Source: Cryptomeria japonica
Taxonomy: Eukaryota; Streptophyta; Pinopsida; Cupressales; Cupressaceae
Length of the DNA stretch: 64,000 bases
Reading direction: 5' to 3'
Assembly (NCBI RefSeq): GCF_030272615.1
Contig: NC_081414.1
Location: forward strand, 660,588,438-660,652,437
Below are positions 32,161-44,408 of this stretch, piece by piece. A program made the position numbers and the translations under genes. A model generated the notes under the pieces. That model was not told the origin of the DNA, ran no database searches, and was given only the letters and a program-made list of their open reading frames with translations. Each line of letters opens with the position of its first letter. Within the stretch, counting starts at the first letter, position 1.

Positions 32161-34150
32161 CTAGTATAGGCATAGGTACCAGGTCAGGTAAAGGGATGAG
32201 GGTAGGTACAGGGATAAAGAGTAGATGTACCTAGGTGGGCAGGAGGCGATCCTAGTGCTAGTAGTAGCAGGGTACCAGCAAGAGTTAGACAATGATAGAG
32301 AGGGGAGGGTGGATCCTTAGAAGCTATTGGGGTTGAGGCTGGCAGTGCTAGGGCAATAGAGGGTGGAGGTGAGGAGGAGAGAGAAGCTCCTAGGAAGGTT
32401 AGGTAGTGAAGAGATGAGTAGGGAGGTGGAGAGGGAGATGTTGGGATAGAGTAGGGAGTACTAGATGTAGTATGATCTTTGAGATCGAGGTTGACAGGTT
32501 TGTAGTCATAGTTGACAGTGGTGCAAATGCAACTTGCAGAGAAAGACCGACAACTTGCAGAGGTCAGAGCAGAGTGTGATGCTCTTCAGTGAGAGGTTTT
32601 GCATCAGATGAGTCGTGCAACCTATTATGTCACAACTTATAGTGTAGCGGTCCTAGTAGTGCAACAGGTTGTTCTGTATTCTTAGTATATGTCTCAATCT
32701 AAGGGAGCCAGGGCACCTAGACAGGATGTCGGTCAGAAGGAACCAACTCCTCCACCCGGCGATGAGGGAGAGGCAGAGAGCTAGATTGTTATATCTTAGA
32801 TTTGGTTAGATAGCCCATTTTTGTAGCCTATATGATTCTTTCTTCGATGAGACATTGTATTTGACAGTTGATATCATTTGTATTCTAAGATACTGAGATT
32901 ATGACAAGATATACGAGCTCTTGATTTGATTTCATCGTACTTGTGTTGATTGTTTATGAGATGTTGTTCTATATACTTTATTCTATATGTATGCATATAT
33001 TTTCAGTATGGATGAATGTAATGGAGATAAATATGGATGTTTCTTTTTTTGTTTCTTTTTTCATATGCAAATAAATGATGAAAATGAGTAACCAGTAGTG
33101 CAAATGTCTATTTTTCATGCAATAATATGAATGCAAATAAGTATATAATGAAATGTATGGATCTATATAAGATGCTCATGTATGAAACTAACATCTCAAT
33201 ACACAAGTACTTGATCAGAGAAGCGATGATGAAAAAGAGACCACTTAGCTGAGAAATGATGATTGCTTCAAACTCTCATTCAAAAGATAAAGAGATCATT
33301 GTTGTCATGCCGAAATCACTCAAAATGCATAAAATTTAAAATGAATGCAACCTAAAACTAGTCACTGGATTTGGTATGCTTAATTTTCATCACTGAGCGT
33401 TTTACAAATATAATAGGCAAAATAGAGTTCCTTCCTTTTCATATGCAATATTAATTATCTTGTCTGCAATGACCCTTTTTTCATTCATATTCTTGGATAG
33501 ATTACGCATGCATCTAGATTGCACATTAAAGAAATTCCCTCAAAATAGACAAAGAAATGACTCCAACCTCCCTGTAGCATACAAATAAGAAGATTCAAGT
33601 TATGTGTGGCGATTTCACCTCAATGTGAAGGCACTTGTCACAGACACCCAACTAATTAGATGTTTCCAGATGATTGGAATCGTTCCTACAACTAGAAAAC
33701 AAATAAAAGTATTATGTCCCCAATCCTTGCTCCTCTTAGTCAAGATAGACTTCCTCAAGTTACTCAGAGGGAATAATAATTGAAAACCAATGTAAAAGAC
33801 AACACACAAAGAAAATTTCAATCATATTTCAAACAGTTTATTGATTTTTTTCAGTACTCTTGTTTTTCTTGTTTACTCAATAATAAAACTTTGTAATGGA
33901 TAGGAGATAGGCGACTGACTTAGAGTGGATGACCTGGTACTACTGACAGAAAGATGACTTGGTTGATACTGCTTAGGACATGTGAATTGATCATTCGATT
34001 ACCCTAAGTCTAGGACATTTATCGGTTTCAAGTCATGAGGGTTCCAAAAGAATCAGATGTTACAAAAGAGGCTAAACGATATGTACAAACGAAAGCAAAG
34101 ATGCAAGAAAGCGAGAATGAAAATGGGAAATGCCAAATTTGCATTGATAG
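32161..34150. other. H1 downstream region, no intact gene
   Basis: 32161-32790 is a decayed Gly/Arg-rich continuation of the PMD reading frame, with purine-rich strand bias. 32800-34150 is AT-rich. I see no further coding signature or RNA gene. Confidence 0.5.
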
Positions 34151-34165
34151 ATGGAGCACTTGAGT

Positions 34166-34270
34166 ATAAGAGGTGCCTATTTACTAGGTTTTCACTTGCT
34201 TGGAAAAGATCCTTTCTTCTTCTTTTTTTTACCAAGGTGCCTGTTTACCAGGTTTTCACCAAGGCATTCG
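34166..34270 (+). repeat. Doubled GCCTGTTTACCAGG motif downstream of H1 PMD gene
   Basis: Two copies of a motif of about 20 bases: GTGCCTATTTACTAGGTTTT at 34173 and GTGCCTGTTTACCAGGTTTT at 34239, each followed by CAC. The same doubled motif occurs downstream of the H2 gene at 57994 and 58034. A T-rich run follows in both. Confidence 0.6.
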
Positions 34271-34459
34271 ATTTTTTTTAATTTTTTTAATTTTTTAATT
34301 TTATGATTATTTATTTATTTATAGGTTGCTGGAGCAGAGAATACTAAGTGAATAATTTCTTCAAGTGGCTTGTGTTGATCAGTTCACTTAGCTAATTTCC
34401 TTCCAATGTTGAGAGTTGATAGGCACCAGAGCCAAAGGCTGTAGTAACAATGTAGGGAC

Positions 34460-35207
34460 TGTTAGGATTAATGATAGTCCCAAAGATTCTGAGAGGGGGG
34501 GCGTGAATCAGTATCTAACCGGTTAGCAGAATATTTAATCTTATTAAGAACTTTGCATTCCAAAATAGTGCACCGGTAAATAAGAATTAATGCAATAAAT
34601 AGGAACAATAAAGACAACATAGAAAACACACCATAACACAAGATGTTTAATGAGGAAACCTAGTGTGGGAAAAATCTCGATGGGATTTGTGACCCACAAT
34701 ATTCACTCATTGGCCAATGAATAAATATTACTTACAATGAGGTTCTGTCACATGCAGGAAGGCCAACTGCCTAGAGCTCACTACTCAATAAGAGTCACAC
34801 TGACTACAAAAGTGGATTATGAAATCCAATACAATGTACTGCTTCAAAGTAGCATCAACTATGCCAAACCTTTGTTGTCACTTATATCACCTTATACATA
34901 ATTCACACCTCTTATTCACACCTTATATAAAATGACCTATAAGATACCATACATATATATGAGTCTTTTACAATATGCCTTGTCGGCTTTACAAAAGATA
35001 ATTACAATTAAATACAATAAACAAAAGTTTATTCCCTATCAATTGGGATGCTGGTATGCATTGTTTCTGTTGCTGATGAAGTGCCTAGCGGTGTATGTAG
35101 ATGTCTATGTCGGTATCGGTGCTTACCAGTGGCTTTACCAGATGAGTTCTAGAAGGTTGCCATCAATGACAACACCATCATTCTCATAAGAGTGTAGAAT
35201 GCCAACA
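34460..35207 (-). repeat. Element E 3' LTR
   Basis: Starts TGTTAGGATTAATGATAG and ends AATGCCAACA, 748 bp. It carries the G-run of seven at 34495-34501. No second copy is in the window. Confidence 0.8.
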
Positions 35208-35375
35208 ATCTCCCCCTTTGGCATTGATGACAACACTCATTAGAAAAATCCAAAAACTATTCCAAAAAGTGAAGTCCAAAAAGTTACCAAAAATATGTGC
35301 TCCCCCTAAGCAGATGATCTCCTCTGATTAAACATTTTTCTCTATCCATTACTCCCCCTTTGACATCAATGACAA
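35208..35375 (-). other. Polypurine tract cluster of element E
   Basis: AAAGGGGGAGAT against the LTR, with further G-run tracts near 35300 and 35351. Confidence 0.7.
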
Positions 35376-35410
35376 AGGTTATCAAAAATTGTCAAACGAG
35401 TGCAAAAATG

Positions 35411-38400
35411 TCACCTCAAAGTTTGTAACCGGTTGGTTACAATCTGAAACATGTCTGCCAAAACCAAATTTAAACTATGCATGAATGTATTGCTGTCATT
35501 CAAGATTTCCTTAGTTTGTTGGATCATTCCAGTGAGATGATGCATATGCTCTTCCGGTGATCTTTCTCCTTGAAGTAATGCCTTAGAGATCTCATTTCTC
35601 AGAGAGATAAGATTGTCCAGCTTGGGACCAAATTTGTACTTAAGCTCTCTGGCATTTGCCTTAATCCTTGACTTCTCTTTCACAAATTTCTCTAGTTTCT
35701 CCTTGAATCCTACTATTTCTTGCTCAATAACTGATATAGGTTCGGATGAACCAATTATATTATCAGCTATGTCATCTATTTCCTTTTTTACTCTGATTAT
35801 TTCCTTTTCAATGTCCTTTGTCAACATATGTGGCTTGCATGTTTCTCTGTACAGGTCCTTATATTCCAAAATTGTAGTATTAAGTGTTGGTAAAAGTATT
35901 TTTATATGTTCTATACACTTCTTTATTGTATCCTCAAAGAATTTTTTGTTTTCCTTTTCAATTTTCTCTTTGAAGGTGTCCTCATTCACCTTATCAATTG
36001 TTATTACATTGTTGGTAATGAATCTGGACAATGTGTCCAACTAACCTAAATAATCCTTTACATGATCTATATTACATTTTGGTGCAATCATCTTAAGAAT
36101 TGGTATTGTATCATCAATTTCCTTGTAGGCCAATGCATTACAGTCAGTTATCTTCTTGATAGAGTCTAGGAGTACCTCTGTCACATTGGTAGGCCTTAAT
36201 TCACTTAATGAAGTACCGGATGTATGACCAACTATCTTAATTACCTCTATGATTTCAACATTAGTAACCAATTTGCTTGTGTTATCCTCCAATGGATCAG
36301 TCTAAGTTTTCATTTCAACTAGCAATGGTTTGGGTTTCTCAGTGATTATCAGTTTCACTATCTCAATATGTACCTGTGCCTCTATTAGTGTCTCTATCAA
36401 TTTCTCTGTATGCTTAGCTGCCAGCATCTTTATCTCAGTAGGTTTCTCAGTGCCAACATCTATACTACCATTATTTGTTCCAATATCCAATGGTTGTTCT
36501 ATTTGTAGTGTTTTCTTTGTTTGAATCTCAACCTCAGTAGTTTCTGTCGGTTGCTTAGCAATGTTACCACTATCAACAATGTTATTCTTGACCTCTGTAT
36601 TGTCCTTATCCACAACAATGTTTACTTCTTGAGTATCCACATTCATGGTGAATATAATTTCCGATTTAGAGTTATTGTCATCATGTGTTATACCTATACT
36701 GTCAGTAACTGATGGATCATCAGAATGTATCAGTGCAGTATCCAAGGGTGGTGGTAAGTTGTCAGTTATCTTTATGTTTGGTATTCCACCAACTTTACTT
36801 TTCCTTTTGTCCTTATCCTTCTGATAGACTTTGAATGTTTTCTTCGGCCTGTTCAATTCTTCTTGTTTTTCCTTTTCCACAAAAAAGATGTCCCATTTAT
36901 CAGTTGTTTCCTCTACAATCTCATTAACTCTACCAGTCATCAAACTTACTTGCTAGTGACCACTAGCAAAAACTGATCTGTTAGCTTCACAAATTAGGTC
37001 ATCAATTTCTTCTTTAGAGAACTGGATGTATAGCTAGAAGTTTTTCAACCTTAGGTTTCTTGTCTAATTCCATTACTGCAATCCTCTTTGCATTTAACCT
37101 TCTATATAATTCATTTGGCAAGTCATCTACAACTTCAATTAACACTTTCTTATATATCTAGATGTAAGATAATGTTGTTTTCAATACTTTCCTTTTCTGA
37201 GTCTGTGAATGTGTTATACAATTTGCTCGAATTAGCCAAATTACCATCATCAAATATTTCATTCAGCAAATTATCCAATGGAGGAATAACCTGTTTTTGT
37301 TTCTTCTTGGGTATTAGTTTCTTTGTTGGTTGCCTTAATGCTTGTTGTTTCTTTCTCAAGGTTCTTGTTTTCTTGGGTGAAGGAGAGGGTACCGGTGAAG
37401 GTTTTCTCTTCCTATCAACTCTTTTGAATTCTAAAGGTATCTCACTGTCAGATGATGTGCCAATTGGTGAAATGTGTACCTCCGGTTACAGTCCTTCCAG
37501 TTCACTAGATTTTATACTAGTAATGCTCATAACATTTTATTTTATTTCCTTTACCTACTTAGAAGCATCTCTTATGCATTTCTCTCTTTTCTTCCTTTGC
37601 TTCATTGTTTTCATATTGCTTTCAATTGTTTCTGCACTACCAAAAACTTCTTCTGATGGTTCTCTAGGTGCATCTAATAAGGATTTTGCATAAGTTTCAA
37701 CAATGTTGAGATCTACCTCATAACCCATTTCTGTTACCCATACAGTCCTAGGTAATACAACTTCCATCCATGTTTCATCCTTCTTAATTACAAAACAGAT
37801 TTCTTTATCATATTTATCTACTACACTCTATGGTAGTCTTTCTCTTGTTTTCATCTTGGTTTGGAAAGCTTTGAAGTATTCAGTGATGTTGTTTTCCTTA
37901 GCAGTACCCATGCCGGTGAAAGCTTCTTGCAATTGTTTGCCTACCGATATGTCATATCCAAAGTCTTTATGTCCAATACCGAGGATCTCTTTTGTGAAAT
38001 ACAACATAAGGCATACTAAGAGATCACCAAAATGAAATGTTCCTTTCTTGTCTCCTTTTATCTTTTTCAATTTATCTATTAGTTCATCCTTCAACCATTC
38101 ACACACATCTATTTTTGCATTACTATTTACCATTTCATAAGCACTATTAACTCAAAGAATAGAAACTAAGTTAAGTCTGTTTGCATGTGTAGTCTTGTAG
38201 TTCCTAAAATTATACTTATGAATCTCACATTGATGTCCTTGATGTCATTTACTCTTAGAGATATACTATCAGATGTTGCTCCAGTTAAGGTCATGACTTT
38301 GTTGTTAGGAACCTTCTTAGTTTTGTCTGGTCTACTGCCGGTAGAGGGTAAACCTGTTACTGCCCTAATTGATTGCTGAGTGAATTTGTAGACAAATTCC

Positions 38401-38777
38401 AACCAAAGAAATTCTCCATGTGCCCTACTTAGGACAATTCTCACAACTTCCTCCAGAAATTTAGGGATGTTCAAAATTTCCACAAAACCTAAAGTCTCAA
38501 TAATCTTGTGCTCAGGTTTGACAATGCCATTTTCATCACAAGTTACGGTTCTAAACATTTTTAACAACTCCTCAGAACCTAATTCCTCAATATTCCAGTG
38601 AATATATATCCTAGGGTCTTCAACATAAGCTACACCTTTAGGAATCTTTGAAAATGCACCTATGGAATCATCTTGCTTAGCTATTTCAAGAATAATTTTG
38701 AATATGGGCCTAGGGCATTTTATGTTTTCCATGACAATAGGGTTTGTAATAAATTTGGGAGCAGAAGAAGAAGCCAT
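35411..38777 (-). pseudogene. Element E ORF2, unknown conserved protein
   Basis: Starts MASSSAPKFITNP at 38777. The N-terminal domain (38166-38777) has VRIVLSRAHGEFLWLEFVY and ATSDSISLRVNDIKD. The middle (37828-38133) has KIDVCEWLKDELIDKLKKIK and FGDLLVCLMLYF. Then 37555-37767 (WVTEMGYEVD) and a shared block near 37060-37140 (DLPNELYRRLNAKR). 36302-36943 is a low-complexity linker rich in Thr, Glu and Ile, and 35411-36040 a C-terminal coiled coil of 209 codons. Total span (3.37 kb) nearly equals that of D ORF2. Several frameshifts and stops. Not similar to pol. Confidence 0.72.
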
Positions 38778-38779
38778 TC

Positions 38780-39000
38780 GAAAAATACCTTTAGCTGCCT
38801 GATGATGTCTGAATGTTTGAAATAAATTGCTTCACACCTTCGCCTTGAATGTGTTTATTCAAATTTCGTTCTCTCTGCTAATTTGAATGCTTGGTGAATT
38901 AAAAATGAGGGAAAATCGATGATTTATAATGACTTTTCCTTCAACAACTGCATTAAATGCTCGCCAATTAGGTGAAAACTTAACACATCTATCGATAGAG
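38780..39000 (-). promoter_or_regulatory. Conserved TATA block upstream of E ORF2
   Basis: TATAAAT on the minus strand at 38922-38928, preceded by GAGCATTTAATG, and AAAGGTATTTTT immediately before the ATG. The same three features precede D ORF2. Confidence 0.45.
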
Positions 39001-39120
39001 AAGAAATCTATCTTCTCACCATCAACCGAGGGTAATCTGCATGATATTCAACTTGCCGCAATACCCACAAAGGGTTACTTCTCAATGGGATAAAGAATCT
39101 CCTGCCGATGGAGTAATACT

Positions 39121-39611
39121 CTATTCTACTGGTGAAGAAATAGTCTCATCAACATTCCGATCTGTCTTCCTAATCCATTGTTTTGAAAATTCTTTCTTTA
39201 CCTCATCTACCTTTTCTTTGCCTTTCAAACTAGGTCCTTTATTATTTGCCAGTGAAGTCTTACTTCTACAAATTTTTGCAATATGTCCAATTTTGTTACA
39301 AGCATAACAAGTCACATTATTCTTCTGAATAGCCTTTCCATATCCTATGCTGGTTTGTGTTCTGCATTGATTAGATAAGTGCCTAAATCTTCCACAAACA
39401 TAACATTTCACATTCATTCTGCAGTTTTCTGAATTATGACCAATTTTGTTGCATTTGGAACATTGACTGGTGGGTGCATTGTTGTTCTGATTGTTTCTGA
39501 ATCTACACTTATTTTCTCTATGACCATACTTGTTATAGTTAAAGCCTTTCCCAATAAATTTATAAGCATTAGGTTGTCTTACCGGTTTATTGTGATCATG
39601 ATTGTTTGCAG
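39121..39611 (-). pseudogene. Element E gag, zinc-knuckle part
   Basis: Encodes four knuckles in a row: a defective FNYNKYGHRENKC, then CSKCNKIGHNSENC, CYVCGRFRHLSNQC (His spacing kept, Gly changed) and CYACNKIGHIAKIC. As in D the first knuckle lacks a Cys. The frame continues past 39611 only into LTR F, so the coiled-coil part is missing. Confidence 0.8.
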
Positions 39612-40763
39612 TGTTAGGCCCAATATGGAAAGCTAATGTACTGAGAGGAGAGGGGTGAATCAGTACTCCAAAACTTTTCTTCAATAATAACTTTACTGTT
39701 ATGCATAAACCAAATAGTGCAATAACATAATATAAAGCTAAAACAAATAGATAACAATCATACATGATTCACTCCATAACACATATATTTTGGTTACGCA
39801 GAAACTCTTGGTTAGAGAGAAAAACTGCGATGGGGATGGCACCCACAACTTCACTACTGCAATAATAAAGAGTGCTTAGTTAGAGCTACATGTTTAGCTA
39901 TTTCTGATAGCTTACCCTATTAGGAGTATCAAGATCTGTTAGATCTACCTTGCTAAAGGATTTCACAACACTTAAACTAAATGTTGCACCTAGTTAGAGG
40001 TTTTACAATTTATAGACTTGATTAGAGTCTTTTACCCTGTTAAAGGTTTCTCTTACAACTTCAAAATATTATAATAAAATCATTACAAATATCTGTAACT
40101 TTACATCTGGAATGTTATAGCAGATTCTATGTGCTCAGAATAAGTTACCTTGCTAATAGCATACCTCGGTAACCCATATAGTAACTCGGTAAACCCTTCT
40201 GTTTACTCTGTTCTTTGACTGTTCTCTGAAAACCTTCTCGGTGACCTTTGTGTCTCTGTAACAATCTTCTTACACTCATGCACACACACACACACTCCAT
40301 ATTTAATTCTTCACTCATGCTATATAAATAGATCTCTTATGACGGTGATCCATTCATTGCTTCGATCTTACAAATATGATTTATGGAATGAATAACCATG
40401 CAAATTATTTCATTGGTTAGATGACCTCAAAATCATACACAATCTTCAAGTGCAATTTCTAATGTGATAACGGTGGCATGTGCCTCAATCTTGTAACATG
40501 TTTTCATATGCATGTCCAGGTTCAATGAATCTGGTAACACGTTTCACTCGGTGTATAACAACTCGGTGTGTCATCTTTGCTGCTCGGTAGACATGAAATG
40601 ATACTCGGTAGATAGCTCGGTGTATACTACGTTTTGAGACTACTTTCTTCTGTAATTGACTAGACTGTGCATACTGACTGAATGTCTCGGTAGAGATAAC
40701 CGACTAGAGTGTATAGAATAACTTTGAATCATAAAACTAATGGCAACTTGATAAGTAGTAACA
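39612..40763 (-). repeat. Element F 3' LTR
   Basis: Starts TGTTAGGCCCAATATGG and ends AAGTAGTAACA, 1,152 bp. Left-end block GAGAGGAGAGGGGTGAATCAG. The middle is rich in CTCGGT repeats. Differs from the LTRs of D and E outside the termini. Confidence 0.78.
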
Positions 40764-41145
40764 ATCTCCCCTTTTGACATTAGTTGAAATGTTTGACAAA
40801 AACTACTTACAAAGTTATAACTCAAAAATCCATATACTTACAAAATTTGACTATGCTGATAGTTTATACAATAGTCAATAATATAATATATCGAGATATA
40901 CTCCCCTTATCGATATACTGTACAAAACTTTTGATTTTGCATGCTTGTTTATCTATTCTGTGTGCTTTGCTTACTGTTCTGTTTACTGCTTGGTTCACTG
41001 CTCTTGGATACTCTGCTTGCTCTACTCGGTATACTCCCCCTGTATACTATACTCCTATTGTTTGATTTGATACTTTGATGCTTTGAATACTACACTCCCC
41101 CAATACTATACATATTACTCCCCCTTTTTGTCAAACATCAAAACT
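40764..41145 (-). other. Polypurine tract cluster of element F
   Basis: AAAAGGGGAGAT against the LTR. G-run tracts also near 40901, 41036, 41096 and 41120 on the minus strand. Confidence 0.65.
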
Positions 41146-41159
41146 TAATTACCATTTGG

Positions 41160-42960
41160 GGGTGGTAACTGATCAAAAATGGATTTGTACTTGGTCCGGG
41201 CTTTGGTGAGAACAATAGAGAGTGCATTCTTTACACTGTCCATTAAAGAATTATGTGCTTGAATATCAGCCAATAATGATATTAAGCCATCTAGAGTGCT
41301 TCCCTCTTGTGTAGTAGATAAGGAGGTGGCTCAGTTGATCTGTTCTTGGATGGATGAAAGATGAGGAAGGAATAATGTCTGAAGTGTCATTATGTCCATC
41401 TGGATCTTGTGTTCTTCATTTCTTAGGTCTAATTGTTGAGCCATGAGCTGTTGTAGCTTTGTGTAAAAATTCTGAACTAAATTTGGCTCTGTGGTCAACT
41501 TGCTTGAGAGATCGGTGATCTCTTTCTCAATTGCCTCTGTTTTATTCTTAATGTCTTTAATGAATAAAGAAAATGTGCAGAGTTTCTGAAATAAATAAAG
41601 AATGTGCTTGAGTTGAGGAGTCAACTCAGCAATAAATTTGACAAGTTTAACTTTGCCAATAGCTATAGCTTTCTATACCTCTTCTATCATTTTTGCAGTG
41701 AGCTCTTTGTCTTTTAGCTTTCTCAAATATTCTGATGCGTCGACTCCAGATGTTTCTATCTTTGTTAGGAGTTCATCCAGTTGAATGTGGATTGCTACAT
41801 CTGTTGATACTGTAGCTTTAGGTAGCATATCTATTAAGAGTGCTTTTACCTTCTGAAGTACCTTATTTTTCTTTTGAATGGCCATTTGCTTCTCTTGTTT
41901 GGCCTTTGCTTTGCATAGTTCACCGAAATCAATGAGTGCTTGCCCCTTTAATTTTGATATCTCTACATTGGGAAACACTATTGGTTTTGACAAATCAACT
42001 TTAAAACTATGCTTTTTCATCTTCTTTTCTTTACCTTTCACTGATGGAACTAAGACAAGGGCTTGTGAGGCTTGATGACCCTCGATAGGTTGCTCGGTAG
42101 AGGCAACACTTTGATCGATTTCCTTAGCCTCTGTAGAGTCCTTTGGTGTCTCGATACTCAGTGTCTCAGTTTCAACATCTGTAGTGCTAGAAGGTGCTTG
42201 AGATGTTTGTTCTTGAGTAGTACCTTCTCCTATTGTAGACTTGTGACCTTCGATGCCTTGCTCTATGTCATGAGGGGTTTCGGTTGAGATAGGTTGCTTG
42301 ACAAGTGGATAAGGCTGAACTTGTTCCAAGACTGATTCACTAGATACAAGTTTTGCATATGCATTTCCTTCTATCATTTCCTATTCCGGTGCCTCTATAT
42401 CCATGACATCTTCATCTATTTGAATGGTGTCAATAGGGTCTTTCTTGATAACTTCAGGATCTTGCTCGGTGACATCAACAATTTCAACTGTATCTTGCTC
42501 ATCGGCATCCTTGACTTTAAAGATTTCCTGCCACTTTGCTTTTGTCTAATTTTCCACTTCAATATACAGCCCATTCATCAGTTTTAAGGCTCTCTGTTTG
42601 ACAAGAAACTTCGAGTTGTAGGTTGTCAGATGTTCCTTTATTTCAGCTACTGATATTTTAGGAAATAGATGAACCAGACTTCTCTCTCTAATCTGTTTCT
42701 CCGTGTCCATTGCATACTTCCACCTATTATCAATATGCAAGTAAAGTTTATTTGGAAGTGACTTAGCTAGTTCCAATGGAGCTAACCAGAATTTTAGAAG
42801 TGTGTAGATGATAGCTTCTTCAATTTGTCTCTTCTCATCATTATTTCTAGTTTCATACTTGACATATCTAAATGAACCAAATCCTCCATATTCTTTCAGA
42901 TTACACAGAAGTTTTCAACACTAGGTATATTTACCTTCTTGCTTTTGATAATTTGGAATG
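41160..42960 (-). pseudogene. Element F ORF2, C-terminal part
   Basis: Next to the I insertion: EKRQIEEAIIYTLLKF then NRWKYAMDTEKQIRERSLVH (42546-42776), matching D's EKDEVLQEIILYLC and KWRIAIEKEQEIREKFF. 41673-42377 is a Gln/Glu/Thr-rich linker followed by a basic stretch. 41331-41624 is a coiled coil ending LQTLFLPHLSSIQEQ, comparable to LQELQLVLLP in D. Stops at 42545 and 41672 and one near 41330. Confidence 0.68.
42956..42960. other. Target-site duplication of element I, left copy
   Basis: GAATG here against GAATT at 49760-49764: four of five bases agree. Confidence 0.6.
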
Positions 42961-44165
42961 TGATAACTCAATGATGAACCACTAGTACCAAACCGGTACT
43001 GAGAGGGGGGGGGGTGAATCAGTACAGACACAAATGCAATCCAAAACCGGTTTAATCGCAAACACTCACAATGACTAATAAATAGAGATACCGGTAAAAC
43101 AGAGTGCAACTGATAGCATCCAGTATAGCTCAATCAGTCATGAACCGGTCACTCACTAAGCTTTTCTCTTAGCTCAATACCACATTATCATAATATTCAC
43201 ATGCATGAACTAGTAGACTTTACCATCAAATCTTCACAACAGTTAGTTCAATATGTTTTATAGACAGGCATAAAACATAGAAACTTTCATGTGCATAATA
43301 GATAAAACAAAGCATCACAAGACAAAAGCATTTCACATGACACACACATTTTTCATGTGGAAACCCAACTGGGAAAAACCACGGTGGGGATGAATACCCA
43401 CAAGCTACTTTTTGAACTCTTTAGAAGTCCACTCTGTTAGGAGCCTTGTCCAGTTAAGAACATTACAATAGGTTCTGGTAGGAACCGGTCTTGTTAGGGA
43501 TCACCCAGTTAAGGGATACCCAGTTAAGGGTTAAACCCAGTAGGGTCACCTTCTTAGAGGATTTTAAGAACTCAATAGCTGAAAGGATCTCCTAAGCTTT
43601 TCTAGCTTCTTAGAGCTCATTAGCTTCGAGTTACCCGGTTAAGGGATTTACAGCAAGCCGGTTAAGACCACCCGATTTAAGGGATTTTGAATCAAGCCAG
43701 TTAAGGCTACCCTGTTAGGGGATTTTGCAACTGTTGAAGTGGTTAGAGATCAACAGGTATTATGATGATCTGTTAACAACACTTAATACTAATACAGATC
43801 CATTTAGGCTCCTCTTTTCCTTCTGCACATACACTTTGCAGGTATCTCTTCTCTCATATGGTCTGGCAAGAATCTTGTATCACTTTCATTGGATACACAC
43901 TCACAACTTTTGCCAACAACTTCAGACAGAAACCTAACATCGACCTTATAGGGAACATACAGGTCGGTAGCAAAAACTTTAAACCCTAAACCTGTTAGGT
44001 TGAGAAATTCAAATGGTTCGATCCTAACCGTTGAAACATACTGCATTAAATGCACCAGTCTTGAGTCGATCTCAAGACATTCTCCATCGTCCATTATCCA
44101 CCGTTTATCATTATGTCTTCATGCTAGTTTACATAAGGCTCATGTCGGTTCACATAATGCCAACA
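42961..44165 (-). repeat. Element I left LTR (3' LTR)
   Basis: Starts TGATAACTCAATGATGAA and ends AATGCCAACA. A G-run of ten lies at 43005-43014. One full telobox is near 43980-43993. Confidence 0.92.
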
Positions 44166-44335
44166 ATCTCCCCCTTTGGCATTGATGGCAATATACAAAA
44201 GATATCTTCTCTGCTTCACATCTTCTCCCCATTTGTTGCAGATATCTTTTCGCTTCACTTCTTCTCCCCCTTTGACAGCAATGCCAAAGTGGAGGTACAA
44301 TCATCACTGTTTCCTTATGTTGCTCCCCTTGAGGA
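44166..44335 (-). other. Polypurine tract cluster of element I
   Basis: AAAGGGGGAGAT against the LTR, with further tracts near 44225, 44265 and 44323. Confidence 0.7.
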
Positions 44336-44408
44336 GTAGCATCCTTAAACACACCAATCAACCAAAGATTTGTTTATCCAGTACCTGACTGATGTGGAAC
44401 AACCACTT

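Larger units (their letters stand above)
28106..34459 (+). mobile_element. PMD-bearing repeat unit H1, boundaries uncertain
   Basis: Defined by a decayed PMD gene (30437-32160) with upstream and downstream blocks also found in unit H2. The left limit is where element C's gag breaks off, and the right limit is the start of element E. No LTR pair, primer site or pol sequence was found. It may be a non-autonomous element, or a piece of a gypsy- or Mutator-type element, both of which are known to carry PMD genes. Confidence 0.5.
34460..39611 (-). mobile_element. Element E: pol-less gag-ORF2 element, truncated
   Basis: Minus-strand relative of D. It has a 3' LTR (34460-35207), polypurine tracts, ORF2 (35411-38777), the TATA block, and the knuckle part of gag (39121-39611). 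Its upstream part is cut off where LTR F starts at 39612. No pol sequence is present between gag and LTR, which matches D and supports the pol-less state as a family trait. Confidence 0.8.

Noticed and set aside
28106-34459. LTR pair for the H1 PMD unit
   Set aside because: I looked for repeated ends with TG...CA, a primer site and a polypurine tract around H1 and H2 and did not find a convincing set.
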